Source: an uncultured Bacilli bacterium (GTDB lineage: Bacteria > Bacillota_I > Bacilli_A > RF39 > UBA660). From it: a stretch of 35,422 bases of DNA. Location of the stretch: NCBI GenBank assembly GCA_934086395.1, contig CAKOIE010000014.1, positions 1-35,422 on the forward strand, read 5' to 3'. Positions 17,301-22,721 of this stretch are shown piece after piece (positions within the stretch are counted from its first letter, which is position 1; the number at the start of each line of letters is the position of its first letter). The translations under genes were made by a program, and so were the position numbers. Below the pieces are notes generated by a model, which worked only from the letters and a program-made list of their open reading frames with translations, had not been told where the DNA came from and did no database searches.

Positions 17301-17520
17301 TGGCAATAATGATTTAACTGGATTTAGTACTGTTAGGGTTAAGGTTATTGCTGAAAATGGATTAACTCAAATTTATTCAATTGATATTCAAAAAGATGCT
17401 TATAATAAGAAGTTAGAAATAATTGCTGCTTCAGTTGGAGGTTTAATTATTGTAATTTCAAGCATAATAATAGTAGTTACCAAAAATAAAAAGAAAAAAG
17501 CAGAATATTTGGAGGGGTAA
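14398..17520 (+). CDS. Large membrane-anchored surface protein with cadherin-like beta-sandwich repeats
   Basis: 1040 residues. A basic N-terminus and hydrophobic helix (about 12-30) act as signal or anchor. A Thr/Pro/Tyr repeat stalk (64-108) and a second Thr/Lys-rich stretch (about 128-150) follow. Next come a Gly/Ser linker (about 265-295) and a Cys-rich middle (about 325-520) with an SH3-like feel. Four beta-sandwich units lie near 665-735, 738-820, 834-912 and 923-1000. The last three open with the pattern L-S-x-L/I-x-V/I...F-D-P/K-x-x-x-x-Y of cadherin-like domain PF12733. The C-terminus is a membrane helix (about 1007-1026) and a Lys-rich tail without an LPXTG motif. This is an extracellular stalk or adhesin held by its own helix. 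It sits at the head of the secretion-like locus, 1 base before the next secreted protein, so it may be a surface part of the apparatus or its cargo. Confidence 0.78.
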   Translation: MKINSKRKKYAKILAAFLIICLIGLSNAYYFLYCNEKKANSTGEQVNDLAWTWPWEKNTKANNTTRPIYTSPYTTRPVYTIKPTYTTKPIYTTKPIYTTKPIYTKKPYIAGKDESRPNNIPYAASGYTTVPTTKKPVTTKKKVTTTKAASVVVKTYGGVSTGVSSVDSRVLGDPTLQKETKRTSVDGKNQDVIYVKTECKNNCYVELKANLKDGVQSNNIGWIKNGKLTDEKGSTIKVQQNGKGNDIWVPCEIGKTCPGTVNSAPSGDNNGGSGSGPNGNYGGGSGGGQQTPSATQPVSVDKYPDKINKDVFAKNKEYSGSSISCGDKIHVTACNSDSDPICIVTSINGKEVQNTFIKKSNYTENESETGCYQNVTRYVKKDSYYYSDSNLTNGKQAFPCGEQVTLKGSLSTVCNDKSCEVIFNGKVVYLDKNSLINYKPICTSDPEGTCVSSTNQTNVTGNITIKICNGEDNSEKRNKIVSCANGYKKSYKVVNDKCGESTSATCYREYEYSCIFGKAPGVSASAGILDSNGFGIINITGYDYGNVGLKGYFISAGYAPSENSSWKSFDGNNKATEKQPAGTYYIWAKNSKEIMSNSVLVKVYDADLSTTMRAFGAIDDNTGDLLSVKQTDNRVANADQIVDAKYALLSNRLIADSTATGFDQLTTSYEITTTSNKISLYATLTSDDANYVEGFEPRTVDLEYGENAVVIAIVNKDGKQRNYTFIVNRVDDRNNDNTLSNIKLSKGKIEFDPYVTNYDVEIGKNTKKVSINAELNNSNAGFVVGYEPRTVEITEDKQSAVIKVMSEAGNVRSYVITFVKKDYVEEPGNSAYLSSLTVPGTQLSFDKENYNYTITVPYETDRVPVYAFAESENANVNVGDSTNLGVGTNLVEIEVKNGKNTKIYNLYIIRKGAGLDVSNSTNLSMLSIKGYNLNFDPNVLDYTVKIKREKTLMIAATPESNRADLYMYGNNDLTGFSTVRVKVIAENGLTQIYSIDIQKDAYNKKLEIIAASVGGLIIVISSIIIVVTKNKKKKAEYLEG
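14587..14721 (+). repeat. In-gene 18-bp tandem repeats (TTKPIY stalk)
   Basis: About seven imperfect 18-base units encoding six-residue blocks such as TTKPIY, TTRPVY and TIKPTY; the three central copies are nearly identical at DNA level. Such a block is open to slippage and stalk-length change. It also creates a false minus-strand open frame. Confidence 0.85.
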
Positions 17521-17521
17521 A

Positions 17522-18367
17522 ATGAAAAAGATGTTTATTCAATTAGCGTTATTATTGGTACCTGTTGCAGTTTATGCAGAGGTACCAAGTGATGCTCAAG
17601 CAATTGCTGCTAATTCGCAGGCTGAAAGTGTTGTTAGGGAATCATTAAAACAAAATGGAAGTTTAAAAAATGCTACAAAAGGATTTTATATTGAAGGCGT
17701 TGAAATTAATTGTACTAGTAATAAATACAATTTTACAATTATGAATGAATCTATTTCAAGTACATTAACTTGTGCGAATGGAAATACAAGTCCTTATCAA
17801 GAGATAAAATCTGATGGAACAAAATCTGTACCTAATGGTTCTTCTTGTGATTCTAGTAATACAGATGAGGCTAAGCTATTTGCATCAAGAATATATTTAT
17901 ATGATTGCAATTACACAGGAACTTCTATAGATAATAAAAAAGAATATAATACCGGTGGTGTTACTATAAATGCTCAACAAGGTTTAACTTTTAAAAAGGA
18001 AAATCTTGCTGGAACTATCAATACTATTAAAGATACTGGTAGTGTTTTAAATGTTTCTTGTGCAGGTACCGGTTGCAAAGTAAAGTTAAATATAACTGTT
18101 GCAAGTGGTTATAAATATTTAGGAATTTCTCAAGATAATTGTGCAAATATTATAGATAATTCTGTTGGAACTTTAACTCCTACTGTTGATTTTAATAGTT
18201 CTTCTACATCACAATATATATTATGTTCACAAAAATTAAATACTGGTACTACAGATAATAAAGATACTGGTGTCGAAGATTATTTTATTGTTCTTGGCAC
18301 TATTGGCGTAGTAGTTACATGTGTGTTTTATATTGTAGATAAAAAGAAAATCTTTAGTAAAATTTAA
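17522..18367 (+). CDS. Secreted protein with C-terminal anchor
   Basis: 281 residues. A clear signal peptide ('MKKMFIQLALLLVPVAVYA', cleavage near 19-20). The exported part has Cys pairs and a beta-rich middle. After 'NKDTG' (246-250) come a hydrophobic helix and a 'DKKKIFSKI' tail, 31 residues to the end. That layout is the shape of a sortase sorting signal, but Leu and Pro of LPXTG are absent, so a plain membrane anchor is equally possible. No known family recognised. The start is 1 base after the stop of the 1040-residue surface protein, so they are cotranslated and probably work together. A terminator overlaps its stop codon. Confidence 0.7.
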   Translation: MKKMFIQLALLLVPVAVYAEVPSDAQAIAANSQAESVVRESLKQNGSLKNATKGFYIEGVEINCTSNKYNFTIMNESISSTLTCANGNTSPYQEIKSDGTKSVPNGSSCDSSNTDEAKLFASRIYLYDCNYTGTSIDNKKEYNTGGVTINAQQGLTFKKENLAGTINTIKDTGSVLNVSCAGTGCKVKLNITVASGYKYLGISQDNCANIIDNSVGTLTPTVDFNSSSTSQYILCSQKLNTGTTDNKDTGVEDYFIVLGTIGVVVTCVFYIVDKKKIFSKI

Positions 18368-18395
18368 GAATGGATTGTTTTATCCGTTCTTTTTT
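18367..18395 (+). terminator. Terminator after the 17522 gene
   Basis: 9-bp stem (18367-18375 with 18382-18390, one G-U pair), 6-base loop, then six T. Confidence 0.8.
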
Positions 18396-18396
18396 A

Positions 18397-18425
18397 TTTA
18401 AAAATTTATTTTTATGTGATATTAT
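18397..18425 (+). promoter_or_regulatory. Possible extended -10 promoter of the 18445 gene
   Basis: TTTAAA (18397-18402), a 17-base spacer, and TATTAT (18420-18425) preceded by TGA, an extended -10 (TGN) motif. The -35 is weak. It starts straight after the terminator. Confidence 0.45.
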
Positions 18426-18444
18426 TATTTTGAGGTAGATATTT

Positions 18445-19614
18445 ATGAAAAAAATAATTTTAATTATTAGTGTGTTATTTCCCTTTATGGTGTTTGCTGA
18501 TTCATTAAAATTTGATACATATCAACAATGCTTTGATTATCAATCTGGTAATGTTCTTGCGAATGGAACAGGAAATTATAAATATTGTATGCAAGCGAAG
18601 TGTAGTAATGGAGTTTGGCAATCATCGTTTTTGTTTAATAAAAATACTTTGATATGTGCCAATGGAAATAGAGATTTTTATTATTATATAGTTAATTCAG
18701 GTTGTTATGATTATACTGGAAATTGTATGAGTAATAATAGTGTTAAGTATTGTGGGATGGAAGTTAGATACGATTGTAATAAGATTAATAATGGTTCTAT
18801 ATATGTTTCTAAAAAAACAACAACTACAACTAAAGGATATGTAACTATTACTAAAAAAACAACGACAACAAAAAGAGTTACTCCTACAACAACAACTGTT
18901 CCTATAACAGAAAGTCCTAAAGATAATAACTCTTATTTAAAATCTTTATCTGTTAAAGGATATTCAATTATGTTTAATAAAGAAGAATTGTCTTATGAGA
19001 TTACTGTAGATAAGGAAACAAAAGATTTAGAGGTTAGTTATGAGACTGAATCTGATAAGGCCAGTGTAACAGTTATTAATAATAAAAATATTAATATAGA
19101 TAATCCAATAATTATAACCGTTACTGCTGAGGATGGAAGCAAAAAGGATTATACTATTTCGATAAGATTAAAAAAATTATCCAATAATGTTAATGTTACT
19201 AAGATGAGTATTGATGATTATGAATTTGATTTTGATTCAAAAAAATATGAGTATGATCTTACTATCAAAAATGATGTTAATTCTTTAGTTTATTATATTG
19301 AATTAGAGGATAATAATGCTAAATATGAAATAAATGGTAATAGTGATTTAAAAGACGGTAGTATAATCAACGTTAAGATTATTGCAGAGGATGGAACTGA
19401 AGCAAATTATAATTTTAATATAAGAAAAACTAATGATAGTGATAATAATACTACTACCACTACTGTAGCTGATACTAAGCCTACTAAAAAGAAGAATAAT
19501 GCTTTAATTATTGTTATTATAGTAATATTTTTAGGTATATTAGGAGTTGTTGCTTTTAAATTTATTAGAAAAATAATACCTGCAAAGAAGGATGAAAAAT
19601 ATGATTATGAATAA
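18445..19614 (+). CDS. Membrane-anchored surface protein with two cadherin-like repeats
   Basis: 389 residues. A signal peptide ('IILIISVLFPFMVFA', cleavage near 18), a Cys-rich N-terminal domain (about 25-120) and a Thr-rich stalk (about 124-155) come first. Two beta-sandwich repeats at about 163-245 and 251-330 resemble those in the 1040-residue protein ('YLKSLSVKGYSIMF', 'VTKMSIDDYEFDF'). A second Thr patch, a membrane helix (about 353-374) and a Lys-rich tail end the protein. It is a shorter relative of the 14398 product. Its last bases overlap the start of the first VirB2-like gene, which ties the adhesin-like proteins to the secretion genes by translational coupling. Confidence 0.78.
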   Translation: MKKIILIISVLFPFMVFADSLKFDTYQQCFDYQSGNVLANGTGNYKYCMQAKCSNGVWQSSFLFNKNTLICANGNRDFYYYIVNSGCYDYTGNCMSNNSVKYCGMEVRYDCNKINNGSIYVSKKTTTTTKGYVTITKKTTTTKRVTPTTTTVPITESPKDNNSYLKSLSVKGYSIMFNKEELSYEITVDKETKDLEVSYETESDKASVTVINNKNINIDNPIIITVTAEDGSKKDYTISIRLKKLSNNVNVTKMSIDDYEFDFDSKKYEYDLTIKNDVNSLVYYIELEDNNAKYEINGNSDLKDGSIINVKIIAEDGTEANYNFNIRKTNDSDNNTTTTTVADTKPTKKKNNALIIVIIVIFLGILGVVAFKFIRKIIPAKKDEKYDYE

Positions 19615-19984
19615 ATTATTAATTAAGTTTTTTATGTTATTTAGTACATTAAATGTATATGCTGATGGATATGTTGCCCAAAATTTTTGTTCTGATATAA
19701 TTAAAACTTTAAGGTTAGTTTCCATATCTGTAATGATAGTTAGAATATGTGTTCCAATATTTATTATTGTTATGGGAACAATGGATATATATAACACCGT
19801 AAATTCTGGTAAAACTGATGATTTAAAGAAGAATTTAACTACTTTAGGTAAAAGAATGATTATTGGACTTATTGTTTTCTTTATTCCAACAATTGTTAGA
19901 TTAGTTGTTAATGGATTAGGAGGAAATGACTCTAATTATCAAGTATGTGTAAATTGCATAGATAATCCAAAAAATTGCCAATAG
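19601..19984 (+). CDS. VirB2/TrbC-like pilin paralog 1
   Basis: 127 residues from ATG 19601, 9 bases after AGAAGG; ATG 19592 is too close to that site. A signal peptide ending 'LNVYADG' is followed by two hydrophobic helices separated by a short charged loop ('NSGKTDDLKKNL'), then a small tail 'CVNCIDNPKNC'. This is the VirB2/TrbC pilin plan: a signal peptide plus helix-loop-helix. The tail motif C-x2-C-x6-C recurs in the 21907 gene. In T4SSs such proteins form the pilus or a membrane channel part. The gene overlaps the end of the 18445 gene and is followed by a terminator. Confidence 0.7.
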   Translation: MIMNKLLIKFFMLFSTLNVYADGYVAQNFCSDIIKTLRLVSISVMIVRICVPIFIIVMGTMDIYNTVNSGKTDDLKKNLTTLGKRMIIGLIVFFIPTIVRLVVNGLGGNDSNYQVCVNCIDNPKNCQ

Positions 19985-19997
19985 TTCATGTAAATTT

Positions 19998-20027
19998 AAA
20001 CTGTCAAATATATTGATAGTTTTTTTC
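19998..20027 (+). terminator. Terminator after VirB2-like paralog 1
   Basis: 10-bp stem (19998-20007 with 20013-20022, one G-U pair), 5-base loop, and a T run to 20026. Its right arm contains the -35 box of the next promoter. Confidence 0.8.
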
Positions 20028-20041
20028 TTTTGTTTTATAAT
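20013..20041 (+). promoter_or_regulatory. Promoter built on the preceding terminator
   Basis: TTGATA (20013-20018), in the right arm of the terminator hairpin, a 17-base spacer and a perfect TATAAT (20036-20041). It stands before the pilin-like and TadZ-like genes. Confidence 0.75.
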
Positions 20042-20075
20042 AAAAATATAAAGTAAGATAAGGAGGAAAATAAAT

Positions 20076-20321
20076 ATGAAAGAAGCATCAGGAGAATTAA
20101 GTATGACTGCCATTACTGTTGTTGCTATCGCTGCTATTGCCGGGGTGTTTACAACATTAATTTATCCTAGAATTAAGGCTAATATTATTGCTCAAACTAA
20201 ATGTGCAAATAAATTTAATTGCACAGGATCTTGTGAAAATGGAAAAGGAACACAAGCATGTGAAGTTTATTCAGAAGATGGAGAAACTATTGAAACTGTA
20301 CAATGTCCTTGTAGTAATTAG
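20076..20321 (+). CDS. Short pilin-like membrane protein with Cys-rich tail
   Basis: 81 residues. A strong AAGGAGG ribosome site lies ahead. A brief N-terminus ('MKEASGELSM') and one hydrophobic helix (about 11-29) come first, then a tail with seven Cys spread over 40 residues ('CANKFNC', 'GSC', 'QAC', 'CPC'). The form, N-terminal helix with an early Glu, resembles a Flp/type IV-like pilin or pseudopilin. No prepilin peptidase site is definite and no peptidase gene is in the window. Next to the TadZ-like gene, it may be a small pilin of a Tad-related part. The cysteines point to disulfides or metal. Confidence 0.5.
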   Translation: MKEASGELSMTAITVVAIAAIAGVFTTLIYPRIKANIIAQTKCANKFNCTGSCENGKGTQACEVYSEDGETIETVQCPCSN

Positions 20322-20328
20322 GTAATGT

Positions 20329-20793
20329 ATGAGAGAATCAATAGGTGGAACTTGGCTTGTTGGTATAGTAATTGTTTTTATAGTAATATTTACGAGTTAT
20401 TTAGCTTTATCAGTTAATTATTCTAAAGCATTTAAAGTAAAAAATGGTATTATTGAAATAATAGAAGAAAATGAGGGATTAACTGATAAGGCTCAAACTC
20501 AAATTGTTAGTTATTTAAACTCCGCTGGATACTATGTTTATGGAAACTGTAATAAAGTTGATCCAGAATATACAGATGGGGAACAAAACGGTGTATTAAC
20601 AGGTTATGAAAGACAAGGAAGTACTAATAAGTATAAGTATTGTGTATATGAAAGAACTATCAATAATGATACTTTAAATAGAAAATATTATAGAGTTACT
20701 GTTTTCTTTAAATTTGATATACCGTTATTTGATAATATTTTTACTTTTCCAGTTACGGGAGAAACTAAAGCAGTTTATTTTGCTAAAAGTTAG
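20329..20793 (+). CDS. Single-pass, pseudopilin/TadE-like protein
   Basis: 154 residues. A seven-residue N-terminus, then one long hydrophobic helix ('TWLVGIVIVFIVIFTSYLALSV', about 8-29) running into an amphipathic helix, and a beta-rich exported domain. This is the general shape of TadE-like pseudopilins, but I see no decisive family motif. It lies 7 bases after the short pilin-like gene and 10 bases before the TadZ-like gene. Role as a minor subunit inferred from shape and place. Confidence 0.5.
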   Translation: MRESIGGTWLVGIVIVFIVIFTSYLALSVNYSKAFKVKNGIIEIIEENEGLTDKAQTQIVSYLNSAGYYVYGNCNKVDPEYTDGEQNGVLTGYERQGSTNKYKYCVYERTINNDTLNRKYYRVTVFFKFDIPLFDNIFTFPVTGETKAVYFAKS

Positions 20794-20803
20794 GATGATA
20801 TAA

Positions 20804-21814
20804 ATGAATTTAGTAATTGTAAATGAAAATATTAGTGTTATTAATTCTTTAACAATAGATATTATTAAAACTTTAACAGGTGTTTATGATGTATCTAAGT
20901 TAGAAGAAGAACTAGTTAATTTTTATTTTAATAAAGTAATTATTGATATAACAGCTATTAAAAATTATTTTTTTAAAGATGATTTACTTGCTTTTTTAAA
21001 TTATTTTGGTAAAGATAAAGTTATAATTGTTCTTAATGATAGTGAATATTGTAATAGTAAATTATTTTTATCTACTTTAATAGAAAATGGATATTATAAT
21101 TTTACTAAGAATGCACAGGGTGTTAGTTTTTTAATGAGTAAACCTAATACTTATGATGATGTTAAAAAGTTTTTAGTAAAAGAAGATACTTTTACAAGTG
21201 TATTAACTAGTAATAGTAATGTAGAAGATGAAAGTGTTAAAGAAAGTGTTAATACAGCTAATGTCGTAAATGATGGTAAAAATGAAAAGAAAACTAGGGT
21301 AATAGGTGTACAAGACCTATATCCAGGTGCTGGTGCAACAACTTTAATGCAACAAATGGTTAAGCAATTAGCAATTAATTATAATGCAATGGGAATTGAG
21401 TTATCTGGCCATGATACTGTTTATTTTAGAAATAATAAAATATTATTTTGTGCGAATATGTTAGATGCTAAGGCAGAAATTAGAAGACATAAGGATGTTG
21501 AAGTATTTGTAATTGATTTGAGCGGTATTAAAGATAAAGAAGACGTATGTGATGAAATTATCTATTTATTAGAACCAGGAATAATTAGATTATCTAAATT
21601 TATTAAATATACTGATAATTTAAATGAGTTATTAGATGGAAAAAAAATTGTACTTAATAGAAGTGCTTTAAAAGATGATGAAATGGATTTTTTTGAAAGT
21701 CAAACTGGTATTAAAGTATTTTATAATTTAATAAATTTTGATGATCGAAAAGAAAGATTATTATCGGTAGATAAGTTGTTAATTAAACTTGGATTTGATA
21801 AACAAGAAAGATAA
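20804..21814 (+). CDS. TadZ/CpaE-like localisation ATPase
   Basis: 336 residues. Residues 1-125 look like a receiver-type alpha/beta domain without a phosphorylation triad. The C-terminal part (from about 165) is a ParA/MinD-type P-loop fold whose nucleotide loop reads 'YPGAGATTL' (173-181). The two lysines of the ParA motif are missing. CpaE/TadZ proteins combine an atypical receiver domain with a deviant 'GGxGxTT' loop, so this fits that family well. They set the place of pilus assembly at the cell pole. The window has no TadA, TadB or TadC gene, so the ATPase appears to work with the T4SS-like genes. It follows two pilin-like genes and precedes two VirB2-like genes. Confidence 0.62.
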   Translation: MNLVIVNENISVINSLTIDIIKTLTGVYDVSKLEEELVNFYFNKVIIDITAIKNYFFKDDLLAFLNYFGKDKVIIVLNDSEYCNSKLFLSTLIENGYYNFTKNAQGVSFLMSKPNTYDDVKKFLVKEDTFTSVLTSNSNVEDESVKESVNTANVVNDGKNEKKTRVIGVQDLYPGAGATTLMQQMVKQLAINYNAMGIELSGHDTVYFRNNKILFCANMLDAKAEIRRHKDVEVFVIDLSGIKDKEDVCDEIIYLLEPGIIRLSKFIKYTDNLNELLDGKKIVLNRSALKDDEMDFFESQTGIKVFYNLINFDDRKERLLSVDKLLIKLGFDKQER

Positions 21815-21849
21815 AAAATATATAATTTTAAAAAATGATAAATAATAAA

Positions 21850-21878
21850 TTGACGTAATAAGAAAAATAAGATAGAAT
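21850..21878 (+). promoter_or_regulatory. Promoter of VirB2-like paralog 2
   Basis: TTGACG (21850-21855), a 17-base spacer and TAGAAT (21873-21878), followed by AAAGGAGA just before the start codon. Confidence 0.7.
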
Positions 21879-21906
21879 TAATTTAGATGTAAAGGAGAAG
21901 ATTTAT

Positions 21907-22233
21907 ATGGATTTAAGCGGATTTTGTAATGGCGCAAAAGACATTATTCAAATGGTAGGATGGATTTTATTAATTTTTAAAATTTTAATTCCAATAATTA
22001 TTATTTTATTAGGTGCTTTTGATTTAGGAAAAGCTGTTACAGCAAGCAAAGATGATGAAATTAAAAAGAGTGCTAAATCTTTAGGTATGAGAGTGGTAGC
22101 AGGTATAATCATTTTCCTAATACCATCAATCATTATTTGGATTTTTGGTTTAGTAGCTGGTTTTAGTGAAGCACAAGAATCACTTGGATGGCCTGTTTGT
22201 GAAAAATGTTTATTACATCCTAGTTCATGCTAA
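21907..22233 (+). CDS. VirB2/TrbC-like pilin paralog 2
   Basis: 108 residues with the same helix-loop-helix as the 19601 product: 'WILLIFKILIPIIIILLGAFDLGKAV', a charged loop 'SKDDEIKKSAKSLG', then a second helix. It has no separate signal peptide; the first helix may be the export signal. The end 'CEKCLLHPSSC' repeats the C-x2-C-x6-C tail of paralog 1, with Pro in the same place. It has a strong own promoter and own terminator, so it can be made at higher level than its neighbours, as expected of a major pilin. Confidence 0.72.
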   Translation: MDLSGFCNGAKDIIQMVGWILLIFKILIPIIIILLGAFDLGKAVTASKDDEIKKSAKSLGMRVVAGIIIFLIPSIIIWIFGLVAGFSEAQESLGWPVCEKCLLHPSSC

Positions 22234-22245
22234 TTTATAAAAAAT

Positions 22246-22270
22246 AACAACTTTACTGTTGTTTTTTTTT
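22246..22270 (+). terminator. Terminator after VirB2-like paralog 2
   Basis: AACAAC (22246-22251) pairs with GTTGTT (22258-22263) around the loop TTTACT, followed by a run of T to 22270. The loop is also the -35 box of the next promoter. Confidence 0.8.
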
Positions 22271-22280
22271 ATGATATAAT
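22252..22280 (+). promoter_or_regulatory. Extended -10 promoter inside the preceding terminator
   Basis: TTTACT (22252-22257) in the terminator loop, a 17-base spacer and a perfect TATAAT (22275-22280) preceded by TGA (22272-22274), an extended -10. It drives the third VirB2-like gene and likely the long run of T4SS-like genes to 32248. Confidence 0.72.
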
Positions 22281-22319
22281 TTTTTAGAGATGTTATATTT
22301 TTTTGATTGGATGGTATTT

Positions 22320-22703
22320 ATGAAGAAAAGTTATATTATATTTGTTTTGAGTTTAATGTTGATTAGTTTTGCAAGTATTAAACTTGTTTATGCGGATACT
22401 TTACCAACGAAAGATACTAGTACTGAAACAACAGAGGTTAATTGTGATAGTTTAGGTAGTTTTAGAGAAGATTTAAATTATATTTTTAAAGCTTTTAAAA
22501 TTGTAGCGCCAATTCTTACACTTGTTTTGTCTTCATATGAATTTTTAATGGCAATTACAAGCAAAGCTGCTGATGGAATAAAAGCTGCAGGAAAGAAATT
22601 TGGTACAAGGTTAGTACTTGTTGTTGTATTATATTTGCTTCCTTCATTGTTAAATTTAATATTAGATTTAGCATCTATAGGAACAAGTACTTGTGTTAAA
22701 TAA
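22320..22703 (+). CDS. VirB2/TrbC-like pilin paralog 3
   Basis: 127 residues from ATG 22320, where a signal peptide begins ('MKKSYIIFVLSLMLISF', cleavage after 'VYA'). An in-frame ATG at 22290 would add ten residues ahead of the signal and lie close to the transcription start. The mature part has two membrane helices with a short basic loop, as in paralogs 1 and 2 ('IVAPILTLVLSSYEFLMAI', 'LVLVVVLYLLPSLLNLIL'). The tail is shorter, with a single Cys ('TSTCVK'). It is 18 bases ahead of the VirB6-like gene, so it belongs to the core apparatus. Confidence 0.68.
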   Translation: MKKSYIIFVLSLMLISFASIKLVYADTLPTKDTSTETTEVNCDSLGSFREDLNYIFKAFKIVAPILTLVLSSYEFLMAITSKAADGIKAAGKKFGTRLVLVVVLYLLPSLLNLILDLASIGTSTCVK

Positions 22704-22721
22704 AATTAGGAAGGTGATATT

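Noticed and set aside
17400..17520. LPXTG anchor for the 1040-residue surface protein
   Set aside because: The C-terminus is only a hydrophobic helix and Lys-rich tail; no LPXTG-like motif precedes it.
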